64,000 nucleotides of DNA from Natronorubrum texcoconense (GTDB lineage: Archaea; Halobacteriota; Halobacteria; Halobacteriales; Natrialbaceae). The first letter of the stretch is position 1. Each line of letters starts with the position of its first letter. The translations under genes were made by a program, and so were the position numbers. The stretch covers positions 1 through 64,000 of the forward strand of contig NZ_FNFE01000002.1 of NCBI RefSeq assembly GCF_900100335.1. Reading direction: 5' to 3'. The notes under the pieces were generated by a model. It was not told the origin of the DNA and made no database searches. It worked only from the letters and a program-made list of their open reading frames with translations. Of the stretch, positions 41,852 to 50,607 are shown in pieces.

Positions 41852-43009
41852 ATGACGACAGCCGACGAGTCGATCGAGCCCTTCGAACTGACGGTCGAAG
41901 CGGAGGCGATCGACGACCTTCGGGCGCGTCTCGAGCGGGGGCGCTGGCCCGACCAACTGCCGGACGCGGGCTGGGAGTACGGAACCGAACGCGAGACGCT
42001 GCGGTCGCTTTGTGCGTACTGGCGCAAGGATTTCGACTGGTCGGCCTTCGAGGGGCGCTGCAACGAGTTCGACCAGTACGCGACGGTGATCGACGGCCAA
42101 CGGATCCACTGCTATCACGTTCGGTCACCCGAGCCGTCGGCGACTCCGCTCCTGTTGAGCCACGGCTGGCCGGGTTCCGTGATGGAGTTTCTCGACGTCC
42201 TCGGCCCGCTAACCGATCCGGTTGCCCACGGCGGCGATCCCGACGACGCGTTCCACGTCGTCGCGCCCTCGCTGCCGGGGTTTGGCTTCTCCGGGCCGAC
42301 CACCGAACCGGGCTGGGACGTCCCGCGGATGGCCGACGCCTTTGCGACGCTGATGGACCGCCTCGGCTACGACCGCTTCGTCGCGCAGGGCGGCGACTGG
42401 GGCGCACTGATCACGGCGATTTTGGGCGCGAACTACCCCGATCGCGTCGACGCGATTCACACGAACATGGTCTTCCTGACGCCGTCGACGCTCACAGAGC
42501 CGATGGAACTGCTGGACGAGCAGGGACGGGCCGACTACGAGGAGACGAAGGAGTTCCGAGAGACCGGGACCGGCTACCACGAGATTCAGGAAACGAAACC
42601 CCAGTCGTTGGCGTACGGACTCACCGACTCGCCGGTCGGGCTCGCCGGCTGGCTCACGGAGAAGTTTCGCGCCTGGAGCGACTGCGACGGCGACCTCGAG
42701 TCCTCGTTCGATCGCGATCGACTGCTCGACAACCTGAGCGTCTACTGGCTGACGGAGACGATCGGCTCCTCGATGCGCGTCTATTACGAGACCGACGTCA
42801 GGTCGGCGACGCCCGACTCGGTCGACGTGCCGACGGGTCACGCGCGCTACCCCGCGGAGATCCACAAGACGCCGCGCGTCTGGGCCGAGGAGGTCTACGA
42901 CGTCGTCCACTGGGCCGAGATGCCCGCAGGCGGACACTTCGCGGCGATGGAAGTTCCGGAGCTGTTCGTCGAGGACGTTCGGACGTTCGTCCGCGAAGTC
43001 GATCCGTAG
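41852..43009 (+). CDS. Epoxide hydrolase (EHN family, alpha/beta hydrolase)
   Basis: A 385-residue alpha/beta hydrolase. The N-terminal EHN extension is at about 8-105 and the oxyanion-site motif HGWPGS at 104-109. The nucleophile Asp182 lies in the GGDWGALI elbow, and the C-terminal His is in PAGGHFAAME. It opens epoxides to diols with water. A cap region covers about 215-300. The start at 41852 (MTTADESIEP) gives the usual N-terminus; the longer frame begins in sequence overlapping the promoter. Confidence 0.9.
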   Translation: MTTADESIEPFELTVEAEAIDDLRARLERGRWPDQLPDAGWEYGTERETLRSLCAYWRKDFDWSAFEGRCNEFDQYATVIDGQRIHCYHVRSPEPSATPLLLSHGWPGSVMEFLDVLGPLTDPVAHGGDPDDAFHVVAPSLPGFGFSGPTTEPGWDVPRMADAFATLMDRLGYDRFVAQGGDWGALITAILGANYPDRVDAIHTNMVFLTPSTLTEPMELLDEQGRADYEETKEFRETGTGYHEIQETKPQSLAYGLTDSPVGLAGWLTEKFRAWSDCDGDLESSFDRDRLLDNLSVYWLTETIGSSMRVYYETDVRSATPDSVDVPTGHARYPAEIHKTPRVWAEEVYDVVHWAEMPAGGHFAAMEVPELFVEDVRTFVREVDP

Positions 43010-43125
43010 CGCCCGTATCGGCGTGTGAGCGTCGCACAGAGGGGACTCGAGCCACCGATCGCTCCGTCGGCGCGGGGAGCGTCGGGACGCAACGCAAAAG
43101 TAGCGGATGCGCATACGGTTCGACG

Positions 43126-43629
43126 ATGACGCTCTCGGAGGAGGCCACAGAACGACTGGCGGACGTGGTGGAGCTACAGCCGACGAAGAACTCGGAGCTA
43201 CAGGAGCGATGGGACATGGACAGCGGCAGCGAGGTCCACCAGTACCTCGAGAACGAACTGGGCGACTACTACTTTCGCGACGACAACAGCCTGATCCGGG
43301 CGACCGCCGAGGCGAACGACCTCGTCGACGTCGAACCCGGAATCGAGAGCGATCCCGAAGACGAGGGAGTTCCGTCCCGAATCCGCGTGCCGGAGCTCCA
43401 CGCCCAGATCGTCGCGGTGCTGGCCGGTCCCGACGACGAATCCGAGAGCGTGGTCTCGGTCCTCCACAGCCTCCGGGACGAGTTCGACGTCGACCCCGAC
43501 TCCGAGGACGTCCGCTCGGGGCTGCAGAGTCTCCGGCGCAAGGGCGTCGTCGAGGTCGAGTACCGCACCGTCCCCACGTTCCGACTGGCCGTCGAGCGGG
43601 ACGAACTCGAGGTCAGCATCTCGGACTGA
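43126..43629 (+). CDS. DUF5797-like haloarchaeal protein
   Basis: A 167-residue acidic protein of a haloarchaea-specific family (recalled as DUF5797). Residues about 1-65 have the look of a winged helix (LSEEATERLADVVELQPTKNSELQERW, then HQYLENELGDYYFRDDNSLIRAT). A second such unit covers 85-160 (RVPELHAQIVAVLAGP ... VRSGLQSLRRKGVVEVEYRT). Two tandem winged helices suggest a DNA-binding regulator. It converges with the DUF5787-type gene. Confidence 0.7.
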   Translation: MTLSEEATERLADVVELQPTKNSELQERWDMDSGSEVHQYLENELGDYYFRDDNSLIRATAEANDLVDVEPGIESDPEDEGVPSRIRVPELHAQIVAVLAGPDDESESVVSVLHSLRDEFDVDPDSEDVRSGLQSLRRKGVVEVEYRTVPTFRLAVERDELEVSISD

Positions 43630-43685
43630 GTGACGCGAGACGTTCGTCTCCGACTGGGAGGGCAACAGCGGCGTTTTCGGCGAAG

Positions 43686-44732
43686 CTACAGCCCGGGTCG
43701 TCGCCGTCGTCGCCGATCCTCGAGCAGCTGCCGACAGCGTTTTCCCGGCCCACCTTCGATCGGCCACCCCCGGGTTCGCCAGACCGGCGGCTCCGGTTCG
43801 AACGCGGGACAGCCGCCCGAACACTCGGCGGCCGTCTGGCAGCGGCCCTTGTCGGCGCAGTGCGGGCGCAGTTGACTGTCGTCCGCCGCGCGCAACTCGA
43901 AGTGTCGGCAGTCGGGTCGCATGGTGTCGACGAACGAGCGCCAGCCGCGCTCGTAAGCGCGCTCGGCGATCGCGAGCCGCTTCTCGGCCTTCACTGCGAG
44001 ATCGACGTACTCGAATCGCGCCGCCGAGCCGTCTCGCTTGCCGCCCTCGGGCCGCTCGAGAATCCGCGTCCCCGGATCGTCGACGGCGAGGGCTCGGGGA
44101 AACCACTCGACCGCGGCGGTGAGCGCGTCGGGCTCGAGCGTCAGAATGCCCGCCTCGACCGGGAGCCGCTCGAACAGCGCGGGTTCGACGGCGTCGCCCG
44201 TCTCGCGCGTGGCGACCCAGACTTCGTCGGCCAGCCCCATCGCGACGTCGTACTCGAGTTGGGAACCCAACGCGCGCGCGGCACTCGCGTCGAGGTCGGG
44301 TTTGTTTTCGATGGCGACGATTCGCTCGAGCCAGTCGGGGTAGGGCCACTTCCGACGGATCTCGATGCGATTGCCGTTCTTTCTGGTCTCGAGGATACCC
44401 CGGTCGTCGGCTTCATGAATCGCCTCGCGGACGTAGCGCCACGGATAGCTGGGATGAGGGAGACAGTCGCGGTAGTAGGTCCACTCCGCGGGCGCGTTCT
44501 GGACGACGTGGAGGAGGTTGCCGTCGAGTCGCTCCGGGCCGAAGTTCGCGCGCTCGCGGAGGGCTTCGAGGTTGCACTCGAGAACGATCGTATCCCAGCG
44601 GCGGCGCTTCGTCCCGAGCTGGCGGGCGACGACGATCGCGTGGTCGTCGCTCGCGGCGTCGGGCGGCCAGGCGCGTTCGGCCCACCGGCAGGTCCGTAAC
44701 TCGAAGCCGAACTCGGCAGTGTGACGAGCCAC
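43686..44732 (-). CDS. DUF5787-like protein, putative PD-(D/E)xK nuclease with Cys cluster
   Basis: A 348-residue protein. Residues 133-161 carry the pattern of a RecB-like nuclease: Asp133 in PDW, Glu142-Asn-Lys144 in IENKPD, and QLEYD with Gln158 and Tyr161 (the QxxxY motif). A probable winged helix (about 96-130) precedes it. Cysteines 275, 292, 298, 304 and 308 cluster at the C-terminus, as in Cas4 and AddB nucleases that hold a 4Fe-4S cluster. The rest is unknown. The combination suggests a DNA-processing enzyme; the family name is from memory and the nuclease assignment is my inference. Confidence 0.6.
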   Translation of the reverse strand: MARHTAEFGFELRTCRWAERAWPPDAASDDHAIVVARQLGTKRRRWDTIVLECNLEALRERANFGPERLDGNLLHVVQNAPAEWTYYRDCLPHPSYPWRYVREAIHEADDRGILETRKNGNRIEIRRKWPYPDWLERIVAIENKPDLDASAARALGSQLEYDVAMGLADEVWVATRETGDAVEPALFERLPVEAGILTLEPDALTAAVEWFPRALAVDDPGTRILERPEGGKRDGSAARFEYVDLAVKAEKRLAIAERAYERGWRSFVDTMRPDCRHFELRAADDSQLRPHCADKGRCQTAAECSGGCPAFEPEPPVWRTRGWPIEGGPGKRCRQLLEDRRRRRRPGL

Positions 44733-44913
44733 ACCTGCCGTTCGGAGCGGAGAACGAAAAGCGCTACTCGATCCGCTCGCAGTGTCGATTGCGGTCGCTC
44801 ACAGTCCGGATTGGGCGAGCCCTGACGGAGAGACACACCTCGGAGACCCTCTTCCTCGGGCGACAGTATTTAAATAGCAACTCTTATGAAATCTGACTGT
44901 AATCGGGAATCGT

Positions 44914-45342
44914 ATGAAGAAACATCCCGCACCGCGACTCGGCACGAACGGCGACGTAATCGGTCAGCGAATCCTCGCCTTCCTGCTCGACGGGCTCATT
45001 ATGGGGCTGCTCTGGGTCGTCATTATCGGACTCGGTGCCATCCTCGGTGACATAGCCTTTCTGCTCCTGTCGCTGATCGGCTTCGTCGGCGTTTTGGTCT
45101 ACGCGTTCCTCCTCGAGGGACTCTACGGCTACACACCTGGAAAGTACATGCTCGGCTTGGTCGTCGTCAAGTCCGACGGCTCCGACTGCACGATCGGGGC
45201 GTCGATCCTGCGTAATCTGCTCTGGCTGATCGACAGCCTGCCGACGCTCAATCTGGTTGCGATCGTACTGATACTGCTCACCGACGAGAACCAGCGCGTT
45301 GGAGACTTCGTGGCGGATACGATCGTCGTCAAGCAGCAGTAA
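44914..45342 (+). CDS. RDD family membrane protein
   Basis: A 142-residue protein with three membrane helices: near 18-40, about 45-68 and 105-128. The RDD domain signatures are RILAFLLDGLIMGLL (Arg-Asp pair at the first helix), LLEGLYGYTPGKYMLGL and the ending RVGDFVADTIVV. RDD proteins are small membrane components, some with transport or ion-exchange roles. A TATA-like TATTTAAATA lies about 40 bp upstream. Confidence 0.88.
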   Translation: MKKHPAPRLGTNGDVIGQRILAFLLDGLIMGLLWVVIIGLGAILGDIAFLLLSLIGFVGVLVYAFLLEGLYGYTPGKYMLGLVVVKSDGSDCTIGASILRNLLWLIDSLPTLNLVAIVLILLTDENQRVGDFVADTIVVKQQ

Positions 45343-45537
45343 TCGACTGCGATCGGCGAGCCAGCTATCGATGCTCTTCGCGGCAGAACGCGTGCCGCGT
45401 CGAGTACTCTTTCGGAACTGAGATCGACAAAACCGAGACTCGCAAGTCGGTCGGCACATGACCAATACTCGAACGGATCGGCGAGCATAAGGCTCGGACC
45501 GGACGGCGGACTGTCCCGATCGCGAGGATCGTGGGCC

Positions 45538-45975
45538 CTACTCTTCGTCTTCTTCCTCCCACTCGTCGAGGAACACGTGCGCGTCCTCTAAGATCTCCCG
45601 CGGCCCGTCCTGCGTGACGGTGTTGACCGCCTGCTCGTAGTCGCGCCACTGGAGGTCGCGGTGTTCGTTCGAAAGTTCCGCGCTCGCCTCGAAGGACTTC
45701 GCGATAAAGAGGTGAACGGTCTTGTGGATCGTCGTGCCGTTCGCCTCGAAGACGTAGTTGTAGTCCTTCCGGAAGCCGTCGAGTAGCCGGAACTGGTCGA
45801 TACCTGCCTCTTCCTTTACTTCGCGGATCGCCGTCTGTTGTAGCTCTTCATCTCCTTCGACACCGCCCTTGGGGAACTCCCAATCGCCTGGGCGGCTCTT
45901 GAGTAGAAGATACTCGCGCCGGCCCCGCGTATCGCGGAAGAGGATCGCGCCTGCGCTCGTAGCTTCGACTGCCAT
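45538..45975 (-). CDS. Nudix hydrolase (Ap4A hydrolase type)
   Basis: A 145-residue Nudix enzyme. The Nudix box runs GGVEGDEELQQTAIREVKEEAGI at residues about 37-59 with the GX5EX7REXXEEXG metal-binding pattern complete. SAGAILFRDTRGRREYLLLKSR, as in diadenosine tetraphosphate hydrolases, precedes it. Probably removes signalling or oxidised nucleotides. The acidic C-terminal DEWEEEDEE tail is halophilic. Confidence 0.9.
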   Translation of the reverse strand: MAVEATSAGAILFRDTRGRREYLLLKSRPGDWEFPKGGVEGDEELQQTAIREVKEEAGIDQFRLLDGFRKDYNYVFEANGTTIHKTVHLFIAKSFEASAELSNEHRDLQWRDYEQAVNTVTQDGPREILEDAHVFLDEWEEEDEE

Positions 45976-46086
45976 TAACTTCGCTAACAGGTGCGACGTT
46001 AAGAGAATATCGGACTGTTCGTCCGCCGTAACGGAATCTCAGCAGGTTTTTACGCGCCGACCGTTCACGTTTGTACGATACCCCAC

Positions 46087-46422
46087 ATGACCTTCGTCAC
46101 CCGTCTCACGCTCCAGAGCGGCGATCGAGCCGCGCTCGACGGCATCGTCGAGGACATCAAAACCTCCGCCGAACGCAAGGGGGCCGCGCTGAAGGGACCT
46201 CACTCCCACCCGCCGGAGAAATTCTCGGTTCCCCAGCGGTGTCGGCTCCACGGCGACGACGACCGGCGGTTCGACTCGTGGGAGTACACCGTCTTCACCC
46301 GCGAACTCGAGATCCACGGCCACGACAGTCTCGCGCGCAACATCGCCTCGCAGAACTTCCCCGATTCGGTACACATCGAGGCCGAAGTCGAGCAGATCCA
46401 CGGCGCGGGCCGCGGAAACTGA
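46087..46422 (+). CDS. uS10/mL48-family ribosomal-protein-like protein
   Basis: A 111-residue member of the S10 fold: FVTRLTLQSGDRAALDGIVEDIKTSAERKG, GPHSHPPEKFSVPQR and FTRELEIHGHDSLARNI. It resembles the small ribosomal protein uS10 but is divergent; haloarchaea carry this as a second S10-like gene in addition to the canonical one in the EF-1alpha operon. It may replace S10 or take part in stress-related translation. It lies alone between a Nudix gene and an amidohydrolase. Confidence 0.8.
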   Translation: MTFVTRLTLQSGDRAALDGIVEDIKTSAERKGAALKGPHSHPPEKFSVPQRCRLHGDDDRRFDSWEYTVFTRELEIHGHDSLARNIASQNFPDSVHIEAEVEQIHGAGRGN

Positions 46423-46577
46423 TACGGTTTGCTGTACCGATGTGTCGGTGGGACCGCGATCCGTCCTGCGGTCCCACCGGAACTGACGTACAGCAGAAAG
46501 TATGAGTCGTCCTCCCCGCAATCGCCGCCGCCGTCGGTGGTCGGTAGCATTTTCAGCGCTCACGACGAGGAGAAGGT

Positions 46578-47852
46578 ATGAGCACGGACGATCTCGTTTC
46601 CCTTCGTCGAGACCTGCATCGCAAACCCGAACCCGCCTGGTGTGAATTTTACACCACCGCACGAATCGTCGCGGAACTCGAGTCGCGCGTCGACCTCGAC
46701 GAACTCCACGTCGGACCCGACGCGATCGCGGGCGACCACCGGATGGCCGTTCCCGACGAGGCCGAACTGGCCGTCTGGCTCGAGCGCGCCCGCGAGGCCG
46801 GCGCCGACGAGGCCGTCCTCGAGCGACTCGAGGGCGGACACACCGGCGCCGTCGCCGTCCTCGAACGCGGTGAGGGGCCGACCGTTGGCCTCCGCGTCGA
46901 CATCGACGCCCTCCCTCGACGGGAGAGCGACGACCCGGATCACGCACCCGCCGCGGAGGGCTTCCGCTCCGAACACGAGGGCGCGATGCACGCCTGCGGC
47001 CACGACGCCCACGCGACGATCGGCATCGGCGTGCTCGAGCGAATCGCGGAGAGCGACTTTCGGGGCACGCTGAAGGTGTTCTTTCAACCCGCCGAGGAGG
47101 TCGTCGGCGGCGGAAAGTCGATGGCCGAGAGCGAACACATCCGGGACGTCGACTCGCTGCTCGCGATCCACATCGGACTCGACCACCCGACCGGCGAAAT
47201 CGTCGCCGGCATCGACGGCTTCCTCGCGGTCAAACACCTCGAGATCGAGTTTTCGGGCGAGTCGGCCCACGCGGGCGGCCACCCCGAACAGGGTCGCAAC
47301 GCGGTGCAGGCGATGGCGACGGCCGTCCAGAACCTCTACGGTATCCCGCGACACAACGACGGCAAGACCCGGATCAACGCGGGCGTCGTCGACGGCGGCA
47401 GCGCCGCCAACATCATTCCGGACGAGGCGCGCATCCTCGCCGAGGTCCGTGGCGAGACGACCGAACTCATGAACTACATGGACCGGAAGGCCCGCCACAT
47501 CGTCCGGAACGCCGCGAACATGCACGGCTGCGACGTCGAGTTCTCGACGGGTGCCGAAGCGCCGAGCGCGACGAGCGATCAGGAACTCGTCGATATCGTC
47601 GCCGACGTCGCGGGCCGGACCGAGGGGGTTTCGAGCGTTCTCGAGCGCGACGAACTCGGCGGCAGCGAGGACGCGACGTTCCTGATGCAGGCAGTGCAAG
47701 ACAACGGCGGGACGGCCTGCTACGTCGGCATCGGGACCGACCATCCCGGCGGCCACCACAGCGCGACGTTCGACGTCGACGAGGCGAGCCTCGCCCACGG
47801 GATCGACGTCGTAAGCGGTGCGATCGAGCAGATCAGCCGCGAACAGGCCTGA
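46578..47852 (+). CDS. M20-family amidohydrolase
   Basis: A 424-residue binuclear metallo-amidohydrolase related to AbgB and hippurate hydrolases. Metal ligands are in MHACGHDAHAT (His and Asp), FFQPAEEV (Glu), IGLDHPTG and near the C-terminus GTDHPGGHHSATFDV (His). A dimerisation insertion with GESAHAGGHPEQGRNAVQAMATAV is present. It cleaves an amide such as an N-acyl amino acid or an aminobenzoyl conjugate. Substrate unknown. Confidence 0.9.
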   Translation: MSTDDLVSLRRDLHRKPEPAWCEFYTTARIVAELESRVDLDELHVGPDAIAGDHRMAVPDEAELAVWLERAREAGADEAVLERLEGGHTGAVAVLERGEGPTVGLRVDIDALPRRESDDPDHAPAAEGFRSEHEGAMHACGHDAHATIGIGVLERIAESDFRGTLKVFFQPAEEVVGGGKSMAESEHIRDVDSLLAIHIGLDHPTGEIVAGIDGFLAVKHLEIEFSGESAHAGGHPEQGRNAVQAMATAVQNLYGIPRHNDGKTRINAGVVDGGSAANIIPDEARILAEVRGETTELMNYMDRKARHIVRNAANMHGCDVEFSTGAEAPSATSDQELVDIVADVAGRTEGVSSVLERDELGGSEDATFLMQAVQDNGGTACYVGIGTDHPGGHHSATFDVDEASLAHGIDVVSGAIEQISREQA

Positions 47853-48048
47853 TCGACGCTTCTGGGTATTTCGCTTCGGCAACCGCGCACTCCGACGACG
47901 TGGAACGCCGTATCTGCCGGATCACGTAACAGCGAAGCGAATATGTATACTTCGTCAGAACGTAATCGGTAGCTAACGTATCGGTCGGAATCGAACCGAC
48001 GCGTCTCGGCGCGTCGATTCGGACTCCACGGCGTTGGTCGAACAGTCC

Positions 48049-49296
48049 ATGCGAGGAAGCTCTCAACGTCACGTTCGCGTCGGACTCTGGGCTCGAATGG
48101 TCGCCGCGAGTGCGTTCTTGCTCGCCGCGTTACTGGTACTGCTCGTCGCCGAGTTCCTGTTCGTGTTGCTCCTCGGCGGACTGATCTACTGGATTGCCCT
48201 CGGAACGGTTCTTCCCGTCCTCGCGTCCGTACCGACGGTCGCCGCCATCGTCGGCGTCGGCTGTTATCTCGGGCTCTGTCTCGCGGGCTACCACGCGGTT
48301 CGGGTTGCCTGGACGAATAGCCTCGAGTACGAGCCCACCGTCATCGCCTCGGAGATGGGGGCGGCGCTCGAGTCTGCTCGGCGACGGATGGACCGGCGAG
48401 GGACCGTCGCTATCGTCGCCACCGTACTGGCGCTCGTCGTCGCGAGTCGCTGGCTCGTCGAGCTGGTGGGTGCCGAACTGTTCTTCGTCCCCATTTCGGT
48501 CGTCGTCGCACTGATCGTCGTCGGTTCTCACTTCGTCCACACCGTACGCGCGGAACTGTCGGGCGACGTCGCCGTCCTGCGAACGCTCGACGACTCCGTG
48601 CACCTCTCGACCGACCTCGAGCGCGACCCCGAACTCGAGGCCATCCGCCGGCGCGTCGATCGACTGGCTCGGCAGGCGGACGTTCCGGCACCGACGGTCA
48701 AAATCGCCGTGACGCGAACGCCGACGGCGCTCACTGTCGGCTACCGTCCCGCTGAGTCGACGATCGTCCTCTCGCGCGGGCTGGTCAAAGAGCTCGACGA
48801 GCGGGAACTCGAGGCCGTGTTGGCCCACGAACTCGCCCACGTCGCGAATCGCGATGCGGCCATCATGTCGGTGATGACGATTCCGGCGGCGAAAGCCGAG
48901 GCGTTCCTCGAGCGCTACGACGGGGCCGGCTATCTCGGACTCCTCGCGCTCCTGTTGCAAGCACTCTCGCGGTGGTGTGTCATCGCCGTCGCTCGCTACC
49001 GTGAGTACGTCGCCGACGACGGCGCCGTCGCGATCACGGGTGAGCCGGCCGCACTCGCGGGCGCGCTCGAGACGCTCGATCGGTCGGTCGCCAGACGGCC
49101 CACGACGGATCTGCGACGCCACCGGACTGCAGCCGCGTTCTCGATCGTGCCGCCGCCGTGGGAGGAACACCGATTTTTCGACCGCTCGAGGCGATTCGTG
49201 GCTCGGCGGCTGCTCGGAACGCATCCTCCAACAAAAAAGCGGATCGAACGGCTGCGATTCGAGACGCCTGATTCGGCGACCACCGGCGGTCAGTAG
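48049..49296 (+). CDS. M48 zinc metallopeptidase (HtpX-like)
   Basis: A 415-residue integral membrane protease. Two pairs of membrane helices surround residues about 15-65 and 125-160. The zinc motif HELAH spans residues 260-264 with Glu261 as the general base, and the third ligand Glu lies in the RYREYVADDGAV segment. HtpX proteases degrade misfolded membrane proteins. The ATG was preferred over a TTG five codons earlier. Its end overlaps the neighbouring convergent gene by 7 bp. Confidence 0.9.
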   Translation: MRGSSQRHVRVGLWARMVAASAFLLAALLVLLVAEFLFVLLLGGLIYWIALGTVLPVLASVPTVAAIVGVGCYLGLCLAGYHAVRVAWTNSLEYEPTVIASEMGAALESARRRMDRRGTVAIVATVLALVVASRWLVELVGAELFFVPISVVVALIVVGSHFVHTVRAELSGDVAVLRTLDDSVHLSTDLERDPELEAIRRRVDRLARQADVPAPTVKIAVTRTPTALTVGYRPAESTIVLSRGLVKELDERELEAVLAHELAHVANRDAAIMSVMTIPAAKAEAFLERYDGAGYLGLLALLLQALSRWCVIAVARYREYVADDGAVAITGEPAALAGALETLDRSVARRPTTDLRRHRTAAAFSIVPPPWEEHRFFDRSRRFVARRLLGTHPPTKKRIERLRFETPDSATTGGQ

Positions 49297-50147
49297 CCGT
49301 CGTCTTCGTCGTCGTGGTCGTCGCCGTCGTGGTCGTCGTCCATGTCGTCGTGCTCGTAATCCACGACGACCTCGAGGTCGAAGGGTTCGTCAGCGGGGGC
49401 CGCGTCGGGCTCGAGGTAGCCGACAGCGAACGCCGAGTAGACGTTGCCGGCCGCGGGTTCGACGTCGAACGTCGCGACGACATCGCCGTCGTTGTCCTCG
49501 GTCGCGGGGCGGACCTCGAGCGTGTACGCGTCGGGGGCGACTTCGACGGCCGCGGCGTCGCCGAAGGCGGCGTCCTCGACCAGCACCGTCTCGCCGTCAC
49601 CCACCGTCACGTCGACGGCGGGGGCGTCGGGCGAGGCGTGGACGAGGCGGACCCGGGCGTCCTCGCCGGGATCGCTCAGGTCGTCCTCGAGGACGACCGG
49701 GGCGAACGGCTGGTTCTCCTCGGCCAGTTCGCCGAGGGCGGCGATCGTGTAGTCGCCGTCGCCGACCTCGACTTCGTCGTCGAAGACGACGGTGTCGGCG
49801 TCGCCCGCAGCCGTGATCATCACGTCGTACGTCTCGGGCGGGAGCTCGAGGTAGTCGCTGACCGCGCGGTAGGGGACGTCCTCGAGGACGGCGTCGCCGT
49901 CGACCCAGACGTCGACGTTGGGCGCGTCGGGTGAGAGATGGGCGACGCGGACCCCGGCGTCGTGGTCGTCCATCTCATCCGCGTGTTCGTCGTCGTTGTG
50001 CTCGTCATCGTCGTGTCCATCGTCGGCGTGGTCGTTCCCGTCGTCCGCCGCGTCGTCGTCGCCGCCTAAGCAACCCGCAACTGCGATGACCCCGGTCGTG
50101 CCGATCAGTGACAGTGCACGTCGGCGTGTGTGGTTTTCTACCATCAT
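49290..50147 (-). CDS. DUF4397 domain lipoprotein
   Basis: A 285-residue surface protein. The N-terminus has a twin-arginine-like HTRRRALSL start, a hydrophobic stretch and a lipobox AVAGC, followed by a highly acidic Asp/His linker (about 30-65) and two DUF4397 beta-sandwich repeats, VRVAHLSPDAPNVDVWVDGD and VRLVHASPDAPAVDVTVGD. It ends in a second Asp/His-rich run (DDDHDGDDHDDEDDGY) that could bind metal. The DUF4397 repeats occur in many extracellular proteins; function not known. An upstream GTG would add one residue. Confidence 0.85.
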   Translation of the reverse strand: MMVENHTRRRALSLIGTTGVIAVAGCLGGDDDAADDGNDHADDGHDDDEHNDDEHADEMDDHDAGVRVAHLSPDAPNVDVWVDGDAVLEDVPYRAVSDYLELPPETYDVMITAAGDADTVVFDDEVEVGDGDYTIAALGELAEENQPFAPVVLEDDLSDPGEDARVRLVHASPDAPAVDVTVGDGETVLVEDAAFGDAAAVEVAPDAYTLEVRPATEDNDGDVVATFDVEPAAGNVYSAFAVGYLEPDAAPADEPFDLEVVVDYEHDDMDDDHDGDDHDDEDDGY

Positions 50148-50150
50148 CAC

Positions 50151-50607
50151 GATATAACTGGCCGACAGGAATACCCGAAGCTCCTAACTAAGTAGGCTTT
50201 TGGCCAAATCATATTTACGTCATGAGATGGTTGAGATCGTCGAGAATCTACAACATCGGCCGGGCAGATACACATTTGTTCGAAGTTTACTGGCCGGGAG
50301 CGGACTCCGAGCACTGCGAGGAGTCCGCGACTCGGGGGAGGGCAGGCGGTTCACCGACAGTTACCGCGAGCGGGGCCGAAGGCCGAGCGAGCGGGCCGAC
50401 GACTGATGTGAGCGACTAATAGGAGCGAGCGGAAGGAGGAGTGTCCTCGTGAGTGAAACGAACGAGGGCTCGGAAGTCGCAGCCCACGGAGCGAACGAAG
50501 TGAGCGAGTCGGAACGTCTTCCGGTGCTTTTGATCGAAATTTTATCGAGGGACATCGTGGTCGCGGCGTTTCGCGACCACGATAGACCGCAGAATAAAAT
50601 TTCGGTG
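50151..50607. other. Gene-free gap with GAGCGA-rich low-complexity sequence
   Basis: About 450 bp, no gene accepted. From about 50330 the plus strand is rich in GAGCGA, GAGCGAGCGG and GTGAGCGA-type words, the interspersed low-complexity sequence known from haloarchaeal intergenic DNA. A similar stretch occurs at 63800-63910. Confidence 0.4.
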
